Of a stretch of DNA of 64,000 bases, positions 11,801-22,329 are shown one piece after another. Within the stretch, counting starts at the first letter, position 1. The number at the start of each line of letters is the position of its first letter. The notes beneath the pieces are model-generated. The model saw only the letters and a program-made list of their open reading frames with translations. It ran no database searches and was not told the origin of the DNA. The position numbers were made by a program, and so were the translations under genes. Source of the stretch: Phascolarctos cinereus (Eukaryota > Chordata > Mammalia > Diprotodontia > Phascolarctidae); the NCBI RefSeq assembly GCF_002099425.1, contig NW_018344259.1, positions 1,511,001 through 1,575,000 on the forward strand. The letters run 5' to 3'.

Positions 11801-12116
11801 AGAAGCTGCCTGCATCTGAGGAAGTAAGTAGTTTCTCTTGACTTAAAATTTAGAACTCCAAGGACTATGCTTAACTGAACTGCCAAAAGAGCTATGTAAT
11901 AAAACAATTGCAGTTAACTTCAATACGCCTTGTTCAGACTTACACAAATCTCACAGAAGATATATATATTAACTAAAATAAAAATATGAACAAAGCATTA
12001 GAAAAACTAAATTTGGAGATTACTAAATAGGAATATTAACTCATATTCCTATTTGTCAATATCAGATGCACCTCTATAAAAACTGTCCACTTACTAGAGG
12101 ATAAAGATCAGGTAAA

Positions 12117-12170
12117 TAAAGGCAGCTAGTGGCATAGTGGAGAGAGCACCGGCTCTGGAATCTGGAGGAC
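12117..12170 (+). mobile_element. Truncated SINE head
   Basis: 'aaaggcagctagtggcatag' then 'tggagagagcaccggctctgg' is the tRNA-like start of the SINE also seen at 3561. Only the first 50 nt or so remain. Confidence 0.7.
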
Positions 12171-12184
12171 TTGGTCATCAAAAA

Positions 12185-12412
12185 ATATTAATTAGGACAA
12201 CTATAACTAATCAAGTAGCAGAATATAAAACAGACTCACAAAATCACCAACTTTTCTGTAGATTGCCAATAAAACACAGGATACAGTGCCAAAAATTGGA
12301 AAAGAAATTCTATGAAAGATAACATTAAATATCTGAGAATTAAACTACCAAGACATACAGACTTAATATAGAAACAGGAGTACAATACAATTTACAGTTT
12401 ATTATGATCAAA
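12185..12412 (+). repeat. L1 ORF2 fragment (reverse transcriptase C-side)
   Basis: 'agaatataaaacagactcac' and 'ttgccaataaaacacagg' followed by 'attaaactaccaagacatac' match the marsupial L1 segment after the RT palm. A short sense fragment, abutting an antisense L1 on its right. Confidence 0.65.
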
Positions 12413-13599
12413 TTATCGCTGAGCCCTGGCAGTTTTGCCTCTTTTTTGCCCGTGTTTATTCCTTTTTTCTTTTCTTATTGATATTGCCAGTATTTCTAAT
12501 ACTGTGTCAAATAATAGGCAGTGGGGCATTTGTACTTTGCAACCTCAGTCTTTTGGGGAGTATATCCTGTGTTTCTCTATTGCAGTTAATATTTGTTCTT
12601 CATTTTACGTAGATGCTTTTGATCAGAATGAATATTAAGAAAAAGTTTTATTCTCATACTTTTTTAGTATTTTTAGTAAAAATGAATGCTGTTTTGTGGA
12701 AGACTTTTGCACTTATTGATATAACCAAGTCATTATTTTGTTGCTAATGTGATAAATTGAATTTATTATTTTCCTAGAATTGGACCATCTTTGAATTATT
12801 GGTATAAACCCAACTAGTTGTACTGAATATATTAATTTTTGCTATTGCTTCTTTGGTAATATTTTTGCATTAATATTTATTAGTGTTACTGATTTATAAT
12901 TTTCCCCCCTTGCTTTTTATCTTCCCAGTTTGGATGCCAGGACCAAACTTGTCCTATAAAAGGGTTTGGTAAGGTACCTACTTTCTCTATTTTTGAAAGT
13001 AGTTTTTATAACATAGGAAATATTTGATCTTTAGATTTCTGAATTCACTTGTAAATCCTTCTGAACCATGAGAATTTTCCTTGGAATTCATTTATCTGTG
13101 AGATGACTTATCTTTTTTAGATTAAGTTGTTTAGATTGTTTGTTTTCTCTTATGTTGATCTGGCTATTTTGTATTTTTAGAATTATCATTTTGCTTATGT
13201 TTTCAGGGATTTCTGCAAAAATAAAGTGCCATTTTCCTTCTGATAATTTTCTTTATTTCTTCATAAGAATCTTCTATTCTCATGTTATATTGTAATGACT
13301 TGGTCTTCCTCCTTTAAAAAAAAATCAAAGAAGCTAATAGATTTGTTTATTCATGTTTTTAACTGCTTTGTCACTTCAGTAGTGTTTGCTTTAAATTTGT
13401 TTCTCTCTTTTAATATTTGGATTTTTTTAATTTTCATACTTATTCCGTATTTGTTAATTTGATTATTTCTAGATCTTAAAATGCCATGTTAAATTAATTA
13501 GTCTTCTCTGTCTTTCTGTAGTTAATATAAGTGTTCAGAGATATAAATGTTCTGACAGAGACTGCTTTGGATCCAACTAACAAATTCTGGTATACTGAC

Positions 13600-13760
13600 T
13601 AGTTGTTAATATAAATTTTAATTTAATTTAAATTATAACTTAATAAATTATGATTTATAAAATTATATATTATATAAATTGACATTATGTTATATAAACT
13701 ATAATTTAAGTTAATTTTAATTTAATATAAATTTTAATTAATAATTTTAATTGTTAAGAT
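13600..13760. repeat. AT-only low-complexity block with inverted repeats
   Basis: About 160 nt almost without G or C, made of permuted 'taatttaa', 'aaattata' and 'tataaatt' words. 'aattttaatttaat' recurs at both ends and many segments are self-complementary. It lies within the antisense L1. Confidence 0.8.
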
Positions 13761-14543
13761 AAATTTTCATTGTTTCTGTGATATAACAGAAATAAAATTT
13801 TCTTCTACTGCCTGTAACCCATTAATTATCTGCTATAAAGTCTCTTTAAAATCTGTTTTTGCTTATATTTCACTTAATAAATAAAATTTTATTCCATTAC
13901 AATTTTTATCACCTCATGTTCTATTAATGATGCCTTTAATATTTCTGTTTTCTGAATCTATTTACCTGATCTTTTTGTGGGGTTAAGTGACTTGTTTCAT
14001 TACTACCTTTGAGATTCCTGACATTTTCTTTCTCTATATGAAGGCTGTTATTATTTTTCTTAGCTCTATGAGATGATTAATTTGGTGGTTTGGTTGGTCT
14101 AGCACTGAATAGATGAATTGATTTTGGTAGTATTGTCACTTTTATTATGTTGGCTCAATCTATCCATTAGCAATTAATGGTTTTCATTATTTAAGTCTGT
14201 CTTTATTTCTGTAAAGATTATGTTACAGTCAGATTCCTATAGTTCCTTGAGCATATCATGATAGATACACTCCCAAATATTTTATAACTTTTGTAGTTAT
14301 TTAGAATGAAATTTCTCTTTCTAGATTTTCTTGCTGAGTTTTGCTTGTGACACACAGGAATACTAATCATTTATTGGATTTGTTTTATATTCTACAATTT
14401 TGCTGACTTTGTCTAAGTTTTTTTTTTTAAATCCAGGTCTGGAATTGGCACATTGTGTCACCTATTGTTATATTTTTACTATCTGTCTCTCCCTCTCAAT
14501 TTGATTATTTTTCTTCAAGTATTTACATGAAATGCTATTAGGT

Positions 14544-14801
14544 TGCTGTTGTTTGGTTGTTTCAGTCATGTCTGACTCTTCATGGCCATGTTTGGGCTTT
14601 TCTTGGCAAAGATGCTGAAGTAGCTTGCTACTTCCCTTCTCGAACTCATTTCACAGATGAGGAAACTAAGGCAATAAGGGTTAAATGACTTGCCCAGGGT
14701 CACACAGCTAGTAAGTGTCTTAGGCGAGAGTTGAACCCAGAAAGACGAGTCTTCCTGACTTCATGCCCAGCACTCTATCCACCATGTCACCTAACTGCTC
14801 C
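14544..14801 (-). mobile_element. CORE-SINE with RTE-like segment (Mar1-type), perfect target duplication
   Basis: On the plus strand it reads 'ttcagtcatgtctgactctt' and 'tttgggcttttcttggcaaag', a block shared with RTE/BovB-tailed SINEs. The SINE core follows ('gatgaggaaactaaggcaat', 'gacttgcccagggtcacaca'), and then the tRNA-like head in antisense (ctaactgctcc). It is flanked on both sides by the exact 11-bp copy TGCTATTAGGT (14533-14543 and 14802-14812). It interrupts the antisense L1, so it is the younger insertion. Confidence 0.85.
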
Positions 14802-15240
14802 TGCTATTAGGTACATCTTTATTAAGTATTGCTATTGATTCATTATCTATGGACATTTACACCTAATATAATTTCCTTCCCCATCTCTTTTTATCATGTC
14901 TACGATGTCTAGCATTATATGAAATAAGAATTGTACTCCTGTCCTTTTGAGTTCAGCTTAAGCATTATATATTTTGTTCCAGCCTCTCTTTTTGACTCTC
15001 TGTGAATCCCTGTTTTTCAAGTGTGTTTTTTGTTAACAACGAATTGTCAGGTTCTATTTTCTAATTCAATGTGTTACTTAATCTCATCCCATTCATATTT
15101 ATGGTTATTAATATTAAATATATACTTTCCTCCATCCTGTTCTCTTCTACTTTTCCTTCTTTGCTCTCATCTACCTCTCTTTACAAATAAAATGACTGAA
15201 AGAGTGTTTTTGGCAAATACTCGTGATCTATAAATGAAAC

Positions 15241-16560
15241 AGTTTGTTTCCTCTCTGGGGCAGCTCTTTTCTTGTCCTTGCCCAGCTCACAATTTCAGGT
15301 TTTTCTTCTTTTTTCCTTTCCTTTTAACTCACTTTCATATTCTTCTCTCCAAAACTTGAGTTTATTTTGATTACAATTATTACCTTGCCAATTCTGTTCT
15401 CCCTCTTAGACTCCTCTCCCCTCCTCCTTTCACTCTGTCCCCATCTCTACACTTTCTAATTTTCATGTATTTCTATACCAAAATCTCTCAACATGTGTAA
15501 CTGTTGGTGTCTGTGACTGTATTCAATCTTCCTTTTTTGGGGGTTCAAATGAATATGAGATTTATGGGATGCTCATTCCCCTGACATCTTCCTCTACAAT
15601 TATGTACTCTCTATTATATGAGAGAGATTCTTCCCTTTCCTTCTCCTTTCCACCCCAGATATTCCCCTGTCCCTCCCATTTCTGTCTTCTCTTTAGATCA
15701 TTAAAACACGACAAAAACACCCACAGGACCTTTGTCATTTCCATGTTTCTCTATAATCTTTAAAAAAGTATTAGGGTTGTTAGAAGACATTTCTCTTTTC
15801 ACTCAGTTAAGATGTAAACATTTTAACTCAATGTATTCCCTTTCAGTAAAATACCTGTGTCCTTCTCAGTATTTCCTTTGGCAGCTTCATTTTCATTTCA
15901 AAATATCTATGCAGAACTGCCCTTTTCATGAGAAACATTTAGAAATTCTCTCTTCTATGAGCTCCCTCCTGATGCTCAGCTACTACTGTCAAGAATTTCA
16001 CTGGGCCTTTCTCTTACCATTAGGCTTGGTGCAGCTAGTCCCAAGAATTCCCCTTCCTAGCTCCCAGGAGTGTCTTGCCATCTATTTTACACCTCCCTGA
16101 GTCTGTCTGTCTCAAGATCTCCATAGAATTTGGTTCTGTGCAGGAGGCAGAGTTCTGTGCAAAGGAATCTACAGGTAATTCATCTTATGTATCTGCTTTC
16201 AGACTGTTACATTTCTAGGTCTCACTGGGATGGCAGTAGTGGTAGATCTGGGCTCCTCTACATCACAGCACACTACCACCTTCCTATAATTCTACCAATA
16301 TTAGCTATACTGATCCACGTCTCTGGATTTTAGCAATCCGCTCCAACAGAAAGCTTTACAAGTGAATTCTGCACTACCTAACAAATCAAAGGCAGCAAGT
16401 ACTAGATCTAATTGTCCATTTTTCCACAGACCATCCTTATATTTTCAATTTGTTCCAGCAAAAAGTAAATGTAACCACTTATCAGTTCCCTTTCAATTGG
16501 GATTTTTATTTTATTTTGTTCTCAAGTATGAATTTTGTATTTGTGCATAATGCTAAAATT
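15241..16560. other. Intronic sequence, not classified (possible 5' part of the antisense L1)
   Basis: Pyrimidine-rich on the plus strand up to about 16100. A 122-codon frame (15732-16100) and others occur, but they lack domain character and fit composition alone. The position just beyond the antisense endonuclease region would suit an L1 ORF1/5'UTR, but I cannot confirm it. Confidence 0.3.
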
Positions 16561-17255
16561 TTAAACTCTGAATTATAAAGTACTATAATTTTGTTGGTTT
16601 CATTCTGAGGTACTAATCAAAAACAAAATTGGAAGGGAACATAATTGGAAAATGGTCTGTCTGAGCATGGTGGGCAGTATTCTTTATTCTCATCTGTAGT
16701 CATCATTAAGGTAAGATTTGAAGGAACTCCTTGGAATGATAAAAACACGACATATCAAAAAACAAAATCATACATATAGCAAACACACACAGATGTATGT
16801 ATTTCACAGAGATTGTCACATACACAATGCATACACATATACACACATGCATAAGGAGATTAATAAATAGCAACCAATTCTGTTATATCCAAAACTACCC
16901 TTGAAGTAATGTTAATTAAAATGTTCACATTGTATTTTATCACAAAATAAATAAATATACCTTGGCTCTTAAGCATTTGGTATTATGGCCAATGAATATG
17001 TACCAATTTTATGCAATGAAATCTGTAGTTCAACTGTTATCTGTGATGCAGTATCACATGTATGCCTGATCTACTTCAAAAACTTTTTAAAAATCATGAA
17101 TAACATGCATTCCATTTATAATTCCTGAAATTCCAAAAATCCTTATATATGCTATGCTAACAAGTATAAATATAATGCAGCTACCACATTACCGCTATAG
17201 TCTCTGGCCTGTTTTATATTTTGTATATACAGACATGCCTAAGCATTCTTAAACC
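16561..17255. other. Intronic sequence without recognised features
   Basis: No exon or nameable repeat, only a loose CA-rich stretch at 16780-16855. Confidence 0.4.
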
Positions 17256-17850
17256 TGTGGAACAGTTCAACAATTCATCGGAAATAATAACAAAATTCAC
17301 CTAGAAGAACAAAATATCAAGAATCTCAAGTAAATTAATTTTTCAAAAAGTGAGAAGGAAGGAGGCCTGGCAGCACCAGATCTCAAACTGAACTGCAAGG
17401 GAGTAAGGATCAAAACAATTTGGTATTGATTAAGAAATAAGTGGTTAGTGGAACAAATTAGGTACACGATATATGGAAGCAAATGAGCACTGTAGCCTAG
17501 TACGTGATAAACCTAAAGTTTCTGGTTATTGTGGCAAGAACTCACTACCAACAAGAACTGATGGGAAACATGTAAAGCAGTCTGGCAAAAACTTGGCATA
17601 CTGAGTGAACAGAAGAAGGTCAACAATTTAAACAATAACAACCTTACTGTAAAGACAAACAATTCTGAAAGACTTTGGAATTCTGAAAGACATAATGACT
17701 GACCACAATTCTAGAGAACTCATGATAAAACATGATACTCATCTCCGATAAAGAGGTGATGTACTGAGGAACACAGGTTGAGACATTTTTTTAATAGGCA
17801 ATGTGAGAATTTTATTTTTCTTTCTCAATGGGAAAGAGAAAAGGATGAGT
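17256..17850 (+). repeat. L1 3' fragment (end of ORF2 and 3'UTR)
   Basis: 'cacctagaagaacaaaatat' then 'aggcctggcagcaccagatc' and 'aatttggtattgattaagaa' match the final part of marsupial L1 ORF2. From about 17640 the 3'UTR-like text runs 'acaattctgaaagactttgg' ... 'gataaagaggtgatg' ... 'gttgagacat' ... 'caatgtgagaattt'. Many stops. Confidence 0.7.
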
Positions 17851-18044
17851 GTGAGTTGGTATCTCAGAGATATTTGAATTTGAATTTCTCTAAATATTAG
17901 TTACTTCAAATAGATTTCAAATAGAAACAGATCCCTGTGGGTCACACATTAAGGGGCAGAAAGTAGGTTTTCATCAAAAAAAATAAACATAATTTTTATT
18001 ATAATGTTTATAATAATAATTGTTATTATTTATCTGCAACTCAT

Positions 18045-18420
18045 GGCCTTAGAGAGTTGACTGGAGCACTGACAGGAAAAGACAAGAACCATTTATTCAT
18101 GGTCATAGAGTATGTGTCAGAAATAGAATCTGAACCCATGTTCAAAACTGATATGCTTTTATCCATGGAAATGACACAAGGAAGAGGCATTAGCATCTGT
18201 TTTGTCACTGAACCCCAAGGACCACAGGAGACTCTAAAGACCATAGGACCTTTCCACGTGACCTGCAGCAGAAACCTTCCACATGTGCTGTCTCTCTCAT
18301 TAGGAAAGGTGAGCTCCTTACTTTTTAATTTGTATTCCATTGCTTAGAGCAGCACTTTGCACATAGTAAATGTTTAATAAGTGTGTGCTCTCTTGCTTCA
18401 TTCATTCATATTTTCTTGAC
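18045..18420. repeat. MIR-like piece and L2-type 3' tail
   Basis: 18050-18150 has a faint antisense MIR pattern ('ggtcatagagtatgtgtcag', 'aatctgaacccatg'). 18350-18415 has the L2/MIR tail 'cacatagtaaatgtttaataagtg'. The two opposing frames of about 97 codons in 18041-18347 have no recognised domain. Confidence 0.4.
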
Positions 18421-19094
18421 TCCAAGGTCGGCCCTTAACAACTACACCACTCTGCCTGTATTATTATTAAATCAAAAATATCTCCTTCAGAGGACGTTTA
18501 CCTGATTGACTTACACCGTACATCCCCTAAGCCCCAGTTACTAAGTAATGTTTGTTTTTCCAAACATATCGCCCCTGGCAGCCATTTTATTAGGTAGCTG
18601 CTCCTGCACTGCTTGAGCTTCACCAGGCTTTCCTTTCACTTCGATTTGTAGTTAAGTTGTGTGGTGGGAGAGGTCTACATACACTGCCACACCTTAAGAA
18701 CCCCTTACTGGACACCTCTAGTTTTTCATATCTCACTGGAGGAAGAAATAGGTTAAAGAAGACTAAGCTTAGGTTTACTGCAAGAGGAAGGGAGAAAATC
18801 TATACTAGGTTTTAGGCATGAAGAATCTCTGAACAAAATAAACTCAGGCAGTACCTTAACCAGACTATAGGCTACAGACTATGGATTACAGAAACCAAGG
18901 GAAACAGTTAAATATGAAAAACAAACAGGTATATTAGCAAAATGAAAAGCATCCATAAATGGGCAGAGAAAGTAACTGAAACTATATCATATAAGGATTG
19001 TTTAAAAGAACTGGGGATGTGGTCTCAACAATAATGGGATGAACAGATGCCTGGAATTTGGAGATCACTGGGTTTGGAGAAACAATTGCGGGAA

Positions 19095-19370
19095 CTTCCT
19101 ATGAAGCCATCTGGGTGGTACAGTGGAGAGAGTGTTAGATTTGATATCAGATTGAATCCTGCCATCAGTCACTTACTATAATAATAGAACTATTTAACAT
19201 TTATATAGTGCTTTAAGGTTTGCAAAAATGTGTGTGTATACACACACATTTCTCAATTAATACTTATAACAAAGCTATGAGGTAGATGCTATTATTCCCA
19301 TTTTATACATAAGGAAACTAAATGAAATTTTTATCTGCAAAATGATTTGCAAACCTTAAGGCCCCGTATA
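19095..19370. repeat. SINE head (+) followed by antisense MIR with inserted (TG)n
   Basis: 'gccatctgggtggtacagtg' and 'gagagagtgttagatttgat' form a tRNA-like SINE head. 'aacatttatatagtgcttta' and 'aggtttgcaaaaatg' start an antisense SINE, broken by a short self-complementary tgtgtgtatacacacaca and resuming at 'gctatgaggtagatgctatt'. Confidence 0.6.
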
Positions 19371-19394
19371 TTTGGTATGATTATTAGAATACTC

Positions 19395-20060
19395 AATAAA
19401 CATATAATGAATGCTTGCCATGAATGTACCAAGAGCTGTGTTAAGTGCTGATTATGTAAAAAAAAAAAAAGACAAAAACCACACGACTGCATTCTAATGA
19501 GAGAGGCAAAGTGCAAACAACTATTTACAAATAAGAGATACACACACATACATACTACAAATAGGTGGTTATCTCTGAGGGGAAGGCACATGTAGTGGGG
19601 TAGGGCAGGGAAACCAGGAAAGGCCTCCTCAGAAGGTGAGATTTGAGCTGTGTCTTGAAAGAAGTCAGACATGACAGGAGGCAGAGAACGGGAGGGGGAG
19701 AATTTCAGCCATGGGAGACAGCCAAAGAAAAAGAATAAGCAGAATGTAGTGTCATGTGTAAGGAGCAGCAAAATGGCCAGTACAGCTGGATGACAGAGAA
19801 TATAAACATATATAGGTAGCAAGGGGTCAGGCTGTTAAGAGCTTTAAAAGACATACAGAAGATTTTCATATGTGGTCTTGGAGGTAATAAGGAGCCACTA
19901 GAGGTTAGTGAATGGGTAGGGAGGGTGGTAGCATGCACTTGTACCTGGATGTTCATGCACCTATACTTTAAGAAAATTACTTTGGCAGCTAAATGGAGGA
20001 AGGACTAGAGCAGAAAAGACTTGAAGCAGTCAGATGATGGTACTGAAGTATCTAATAGGA
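19395..20060 (-). repeat. Antisense L2 LINE 3' portion
   Basis: It reads 'gtgagatttgagctgtgtct', 'tgaaagaagtcagac', 'gccatgggagacagcc', 'agcagcaaaatggccagtac', 'gttaagagctttaaa', 'ggagccactagaggttagtg' and 'aaaattactttggcagct'. These blocks occur in this order in antisense L2 3' sequence, and sense counterparts are at 24300-24958. The 163-codon minus frame (19331-19822) is this LINE by position, not a host gene. Confidence 0.75.
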
Positions 20061-20114
20061 CATTTGAAAGCTAGATGGAACCCTGAAGGACATCTAGATC
20101 AATCTTCTCTTTGA

Positions 20115-20290
20115 GGAAGATAGATGGTACAGTGGATAATAGCATGACTGGCCTGGAGGCAGGAAGACTTAAGTTCACATCTTCTACTATGTGCTAAGCT
20201 CTGTGCTAAGCACTGAAGATACAAGTATGAAAAAGAAAGACAGTCCCTGCCCTCAACACACAAAAGGAAACTAAAGCAGGACAGGACAGT
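20115..20290. repeat. SINE head (+) joined to antisense L2-type tail
   Basis: 'gatggtacagtggataatag...ctggcctggaggcaggaaga' is a SINE head. From about 20186 'actatgtgctaagctctgtg' and 'acagtccctgccctcaac' belong to the antisense L2/MIR 3' region. Confidence 0.6.
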
Positions 20291-20570
20291 AGAAGGTAGT
20301 TATGACTGACTGGTGACTACAGCTGAGTGGGAAAAGAAGACATGTTTGGCCTGGGCACCCTCCATGACTGGAGATTTTGGGGAGGAGCTCTTTGCTTCAC
20401 TCCTCAATCAGGGAGGTAGAGGGTACCGATGAGGTGTGAGTACCAAAGCTGATATGATCTTGCAGGATGCCAAGGTGCTTGCTGCTGAGGTTCTTAGTGG
20501 CATGATAGAAAAGCCCAAAGGCATGCAGCTGGGTAAAGTATATGTATGTATATATATTATTATGTCTATT
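20291..20570. other. Unclassified GC-richer stretch
   Basis: Sequence between two LINE tails that matches neither ('gactggagattttggggagg', 'gatcttgcaggatgccaagg', 'aggttcttagtggcatgata'). A 70-codon plus frame (20436-20648) starts in it and runs into the L2 tail. It could be an older repeat or an unshared intron segment. Confidence 0.3.
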
Positions 20571-20574
20571 TTTA

Positions 20575-20758
20575 TATTTGCATTTATTCACTATATTTAT
20601 GCTGTCTGTGTTTTATATGTACCCATTATCTTCCCACTTAGCATGTGAGATCTTTTGGAATAGGGATTGTCTCACTCCTTGTACTTATAAACTCCGTGCT
20701 TAGCATAGTGCTTGACACATAGTAGGTGCTTAGTAAATACTTGTTGATTGACTGATAA
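20575..20758 (+). repeat. L2 3' end
   Basis: 'aatagggattgtctcactcc', 'gcttagcatagtgcttgaca', 'catagtaggtgcttagtaaa' then 'tacttgttgattgactga': the classic L2/MIR terminus. Confidence 0.8.
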
Positions 20759-21224
20759 CTACAAATAACTCTGTGCAGTTATTCAAGACAGACATGCATA
20801 AAGAGACATATTATAAAAAAAGTATGAAAGATTTATCTCTAACTACTAGGAAGACCTCCACGAGTAAACAGAATTCAGCTTTTGTATTTACATGGGAAAT
20901 ACCTGATACTGAAAACAGCTATCTTTGAAAAGACAAAATGAGGGATATAAGACATACTGCTGGCTACAATCTCAATCACATGTACAACAAACCTGCACTA
21001 TGATTCTTGGAGGTGTTCCTGCAGGTGCTTCCATCTATAAAACTATTTGTTATCATTAAAAATAATTTTTTCACTCATTCACAAAAGAAGGATGTGAAGT
21101 TCCCACATTTAATTCCTCCCAGGATATCTGTAAGAATTACATCCTTCCCCTCTTCCTAATAGAAACTGGCACATATCCCTACTGTTGCTTAGCTCCTTTG
21201 AAAAGTCATACGGCAGTAAGTATA

Positions 21225-22145
21225 GAGTGCTGGATGTTAATTTCATTTAATTCAATACCTAATTTAAGTTTTTAATATGCACAAACTATGTACACTGCGC
21301 TCAGTGTTAGAGATACAAACATAAAATGGTGAACGGTCTCTGTGTTCAGCTTATATTCTTCAGGGTGGAGGGAACATTACTACATGTAAAGAGACAAGTA
21401 AATGCAAGGTAGCACTAATAATAAGGGAAAAGTCTTCACAGAGAAGGTAGAACCTGAACCAAGCCTTGAAGGAAACTAGATATTCTACAAAGCATAAGTA
21501 AGGGAGAAAGAACATTCCCCAAGGGGAGACCAGCCATGCAAAGGTTTTGGATATAGGAGGTAGAATGTGGAGTGAAAGGAGCAATCAGTAGGCCAGTAAC
21601 ATATACATAGAATTTGTTGTAAGAGGAGTAAGAGAAAAGTTCTGGAAAATGAGGCAGAAGCCAGATCGTAGAAGTCAGATTGAAGGATGTGTATTTTATA
21701 CTACTGGCAACTGTGAACCCCTGAAGATTTCTGAGCAGGGACATTACAAAGTCAGGCTTGTGTTTAAGATCATTAACTTGGTAGCTGTGTGGAGGATAGC
21801 TTAGAGAGAAGAGATACAGGCAACAGGAAGACCAATTAAATGGCTATTATAATATCTCAGAGGAGAAGTTAGGAGGCCTGAAGCAAGGAGGTGATATTGT
21901 GAAGAGTGGAAAGCAGATGGATGCAAGGGACATTCAATAAGACTTGACAAGTGATTTAATGTTGGGAAGGGGTTTGGGAGAGAGGACTCAAGGACTGCTC
22001 TGAATGTACCAACCAGGGTGACTAAAAGGAAGGCCATGTTATTATCAAGACTAACAAAGTTTCAGGAGTGGTTTTAGAAGAGAAAATAATGAGCTCTATT
22101 TGGGAAATGCTGAGTTTGAGAAGCCAATGAACAGTTAATGATGTC
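21225..22145 (-). repeat. Antisense L2 LINE portion
   Basis: Blocks in antisense L2 order: 'acctgaaccaagccttgaagg', 'accagccatgcaaagg', 'caatcagtaggccagtaaca', 'ctgagcagggacattacaaa', 'ggtagctgtgtggaggatag', 'gaccaattaaatggctatta', and near 22110 'atgctgagtttgagaagcca'. Longer than the copy at 19395. The minus frames at 21360-21744 and 21801-22037 fall in it and show no unbroken RT. Confidence 0.75.
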
Positions 22146-22329
22146 ATTCATGTATGAACAATTCATGAAAATTAATCAAGTAATTGGAGTATTAGGTAGA
22201 GCATAGGAAGCCAAGAAATAGAATGTCTTTGTAGCTGGCTTCTTCAAGAAGTTGACAATCAATCTAGTCACTATATCAAGAATATTAATAAAGTGATATA
22301 AAGTCACACTATTTCCTACCTCCTCCCTA

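Larger units (their letters stand above)
12425..15240 (-). mobile_element. Antisense L1 LINE relic (ORF2 portion)
   Basis: The plus strand is T-rich and reads like antisense L1 ORF2: 'gtatttctaatactgtgtc', then 'attcacttgtaaatccttctg' in the RT region, then 'ctgctttggatccaactaacaaattctggtat'. Near 15030-15110 it resembles the antisense endonuclease end. An RTE-tailed SINE is nested at 14544-14801 and an AT-only block at 13600-13760. No open frame survives. It looks older than the sense L1 at 2935. Confidence 0.6.

Noticed and set aside
15732-16100. 122-codon plus frame, hydrophobic
   Set aside because: Pyrimidine-rich sequence gives Phe/Ser/Leu codons by chance. No splice or family support.
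19331-19822. 163-codon open frame on the minus strand
   Set aside because: It lies over an antisense SINE tail and antisense L2 3' sequence. Its Leu/Phe/Ser-rich translation reflects composition and it has no host-gene context.
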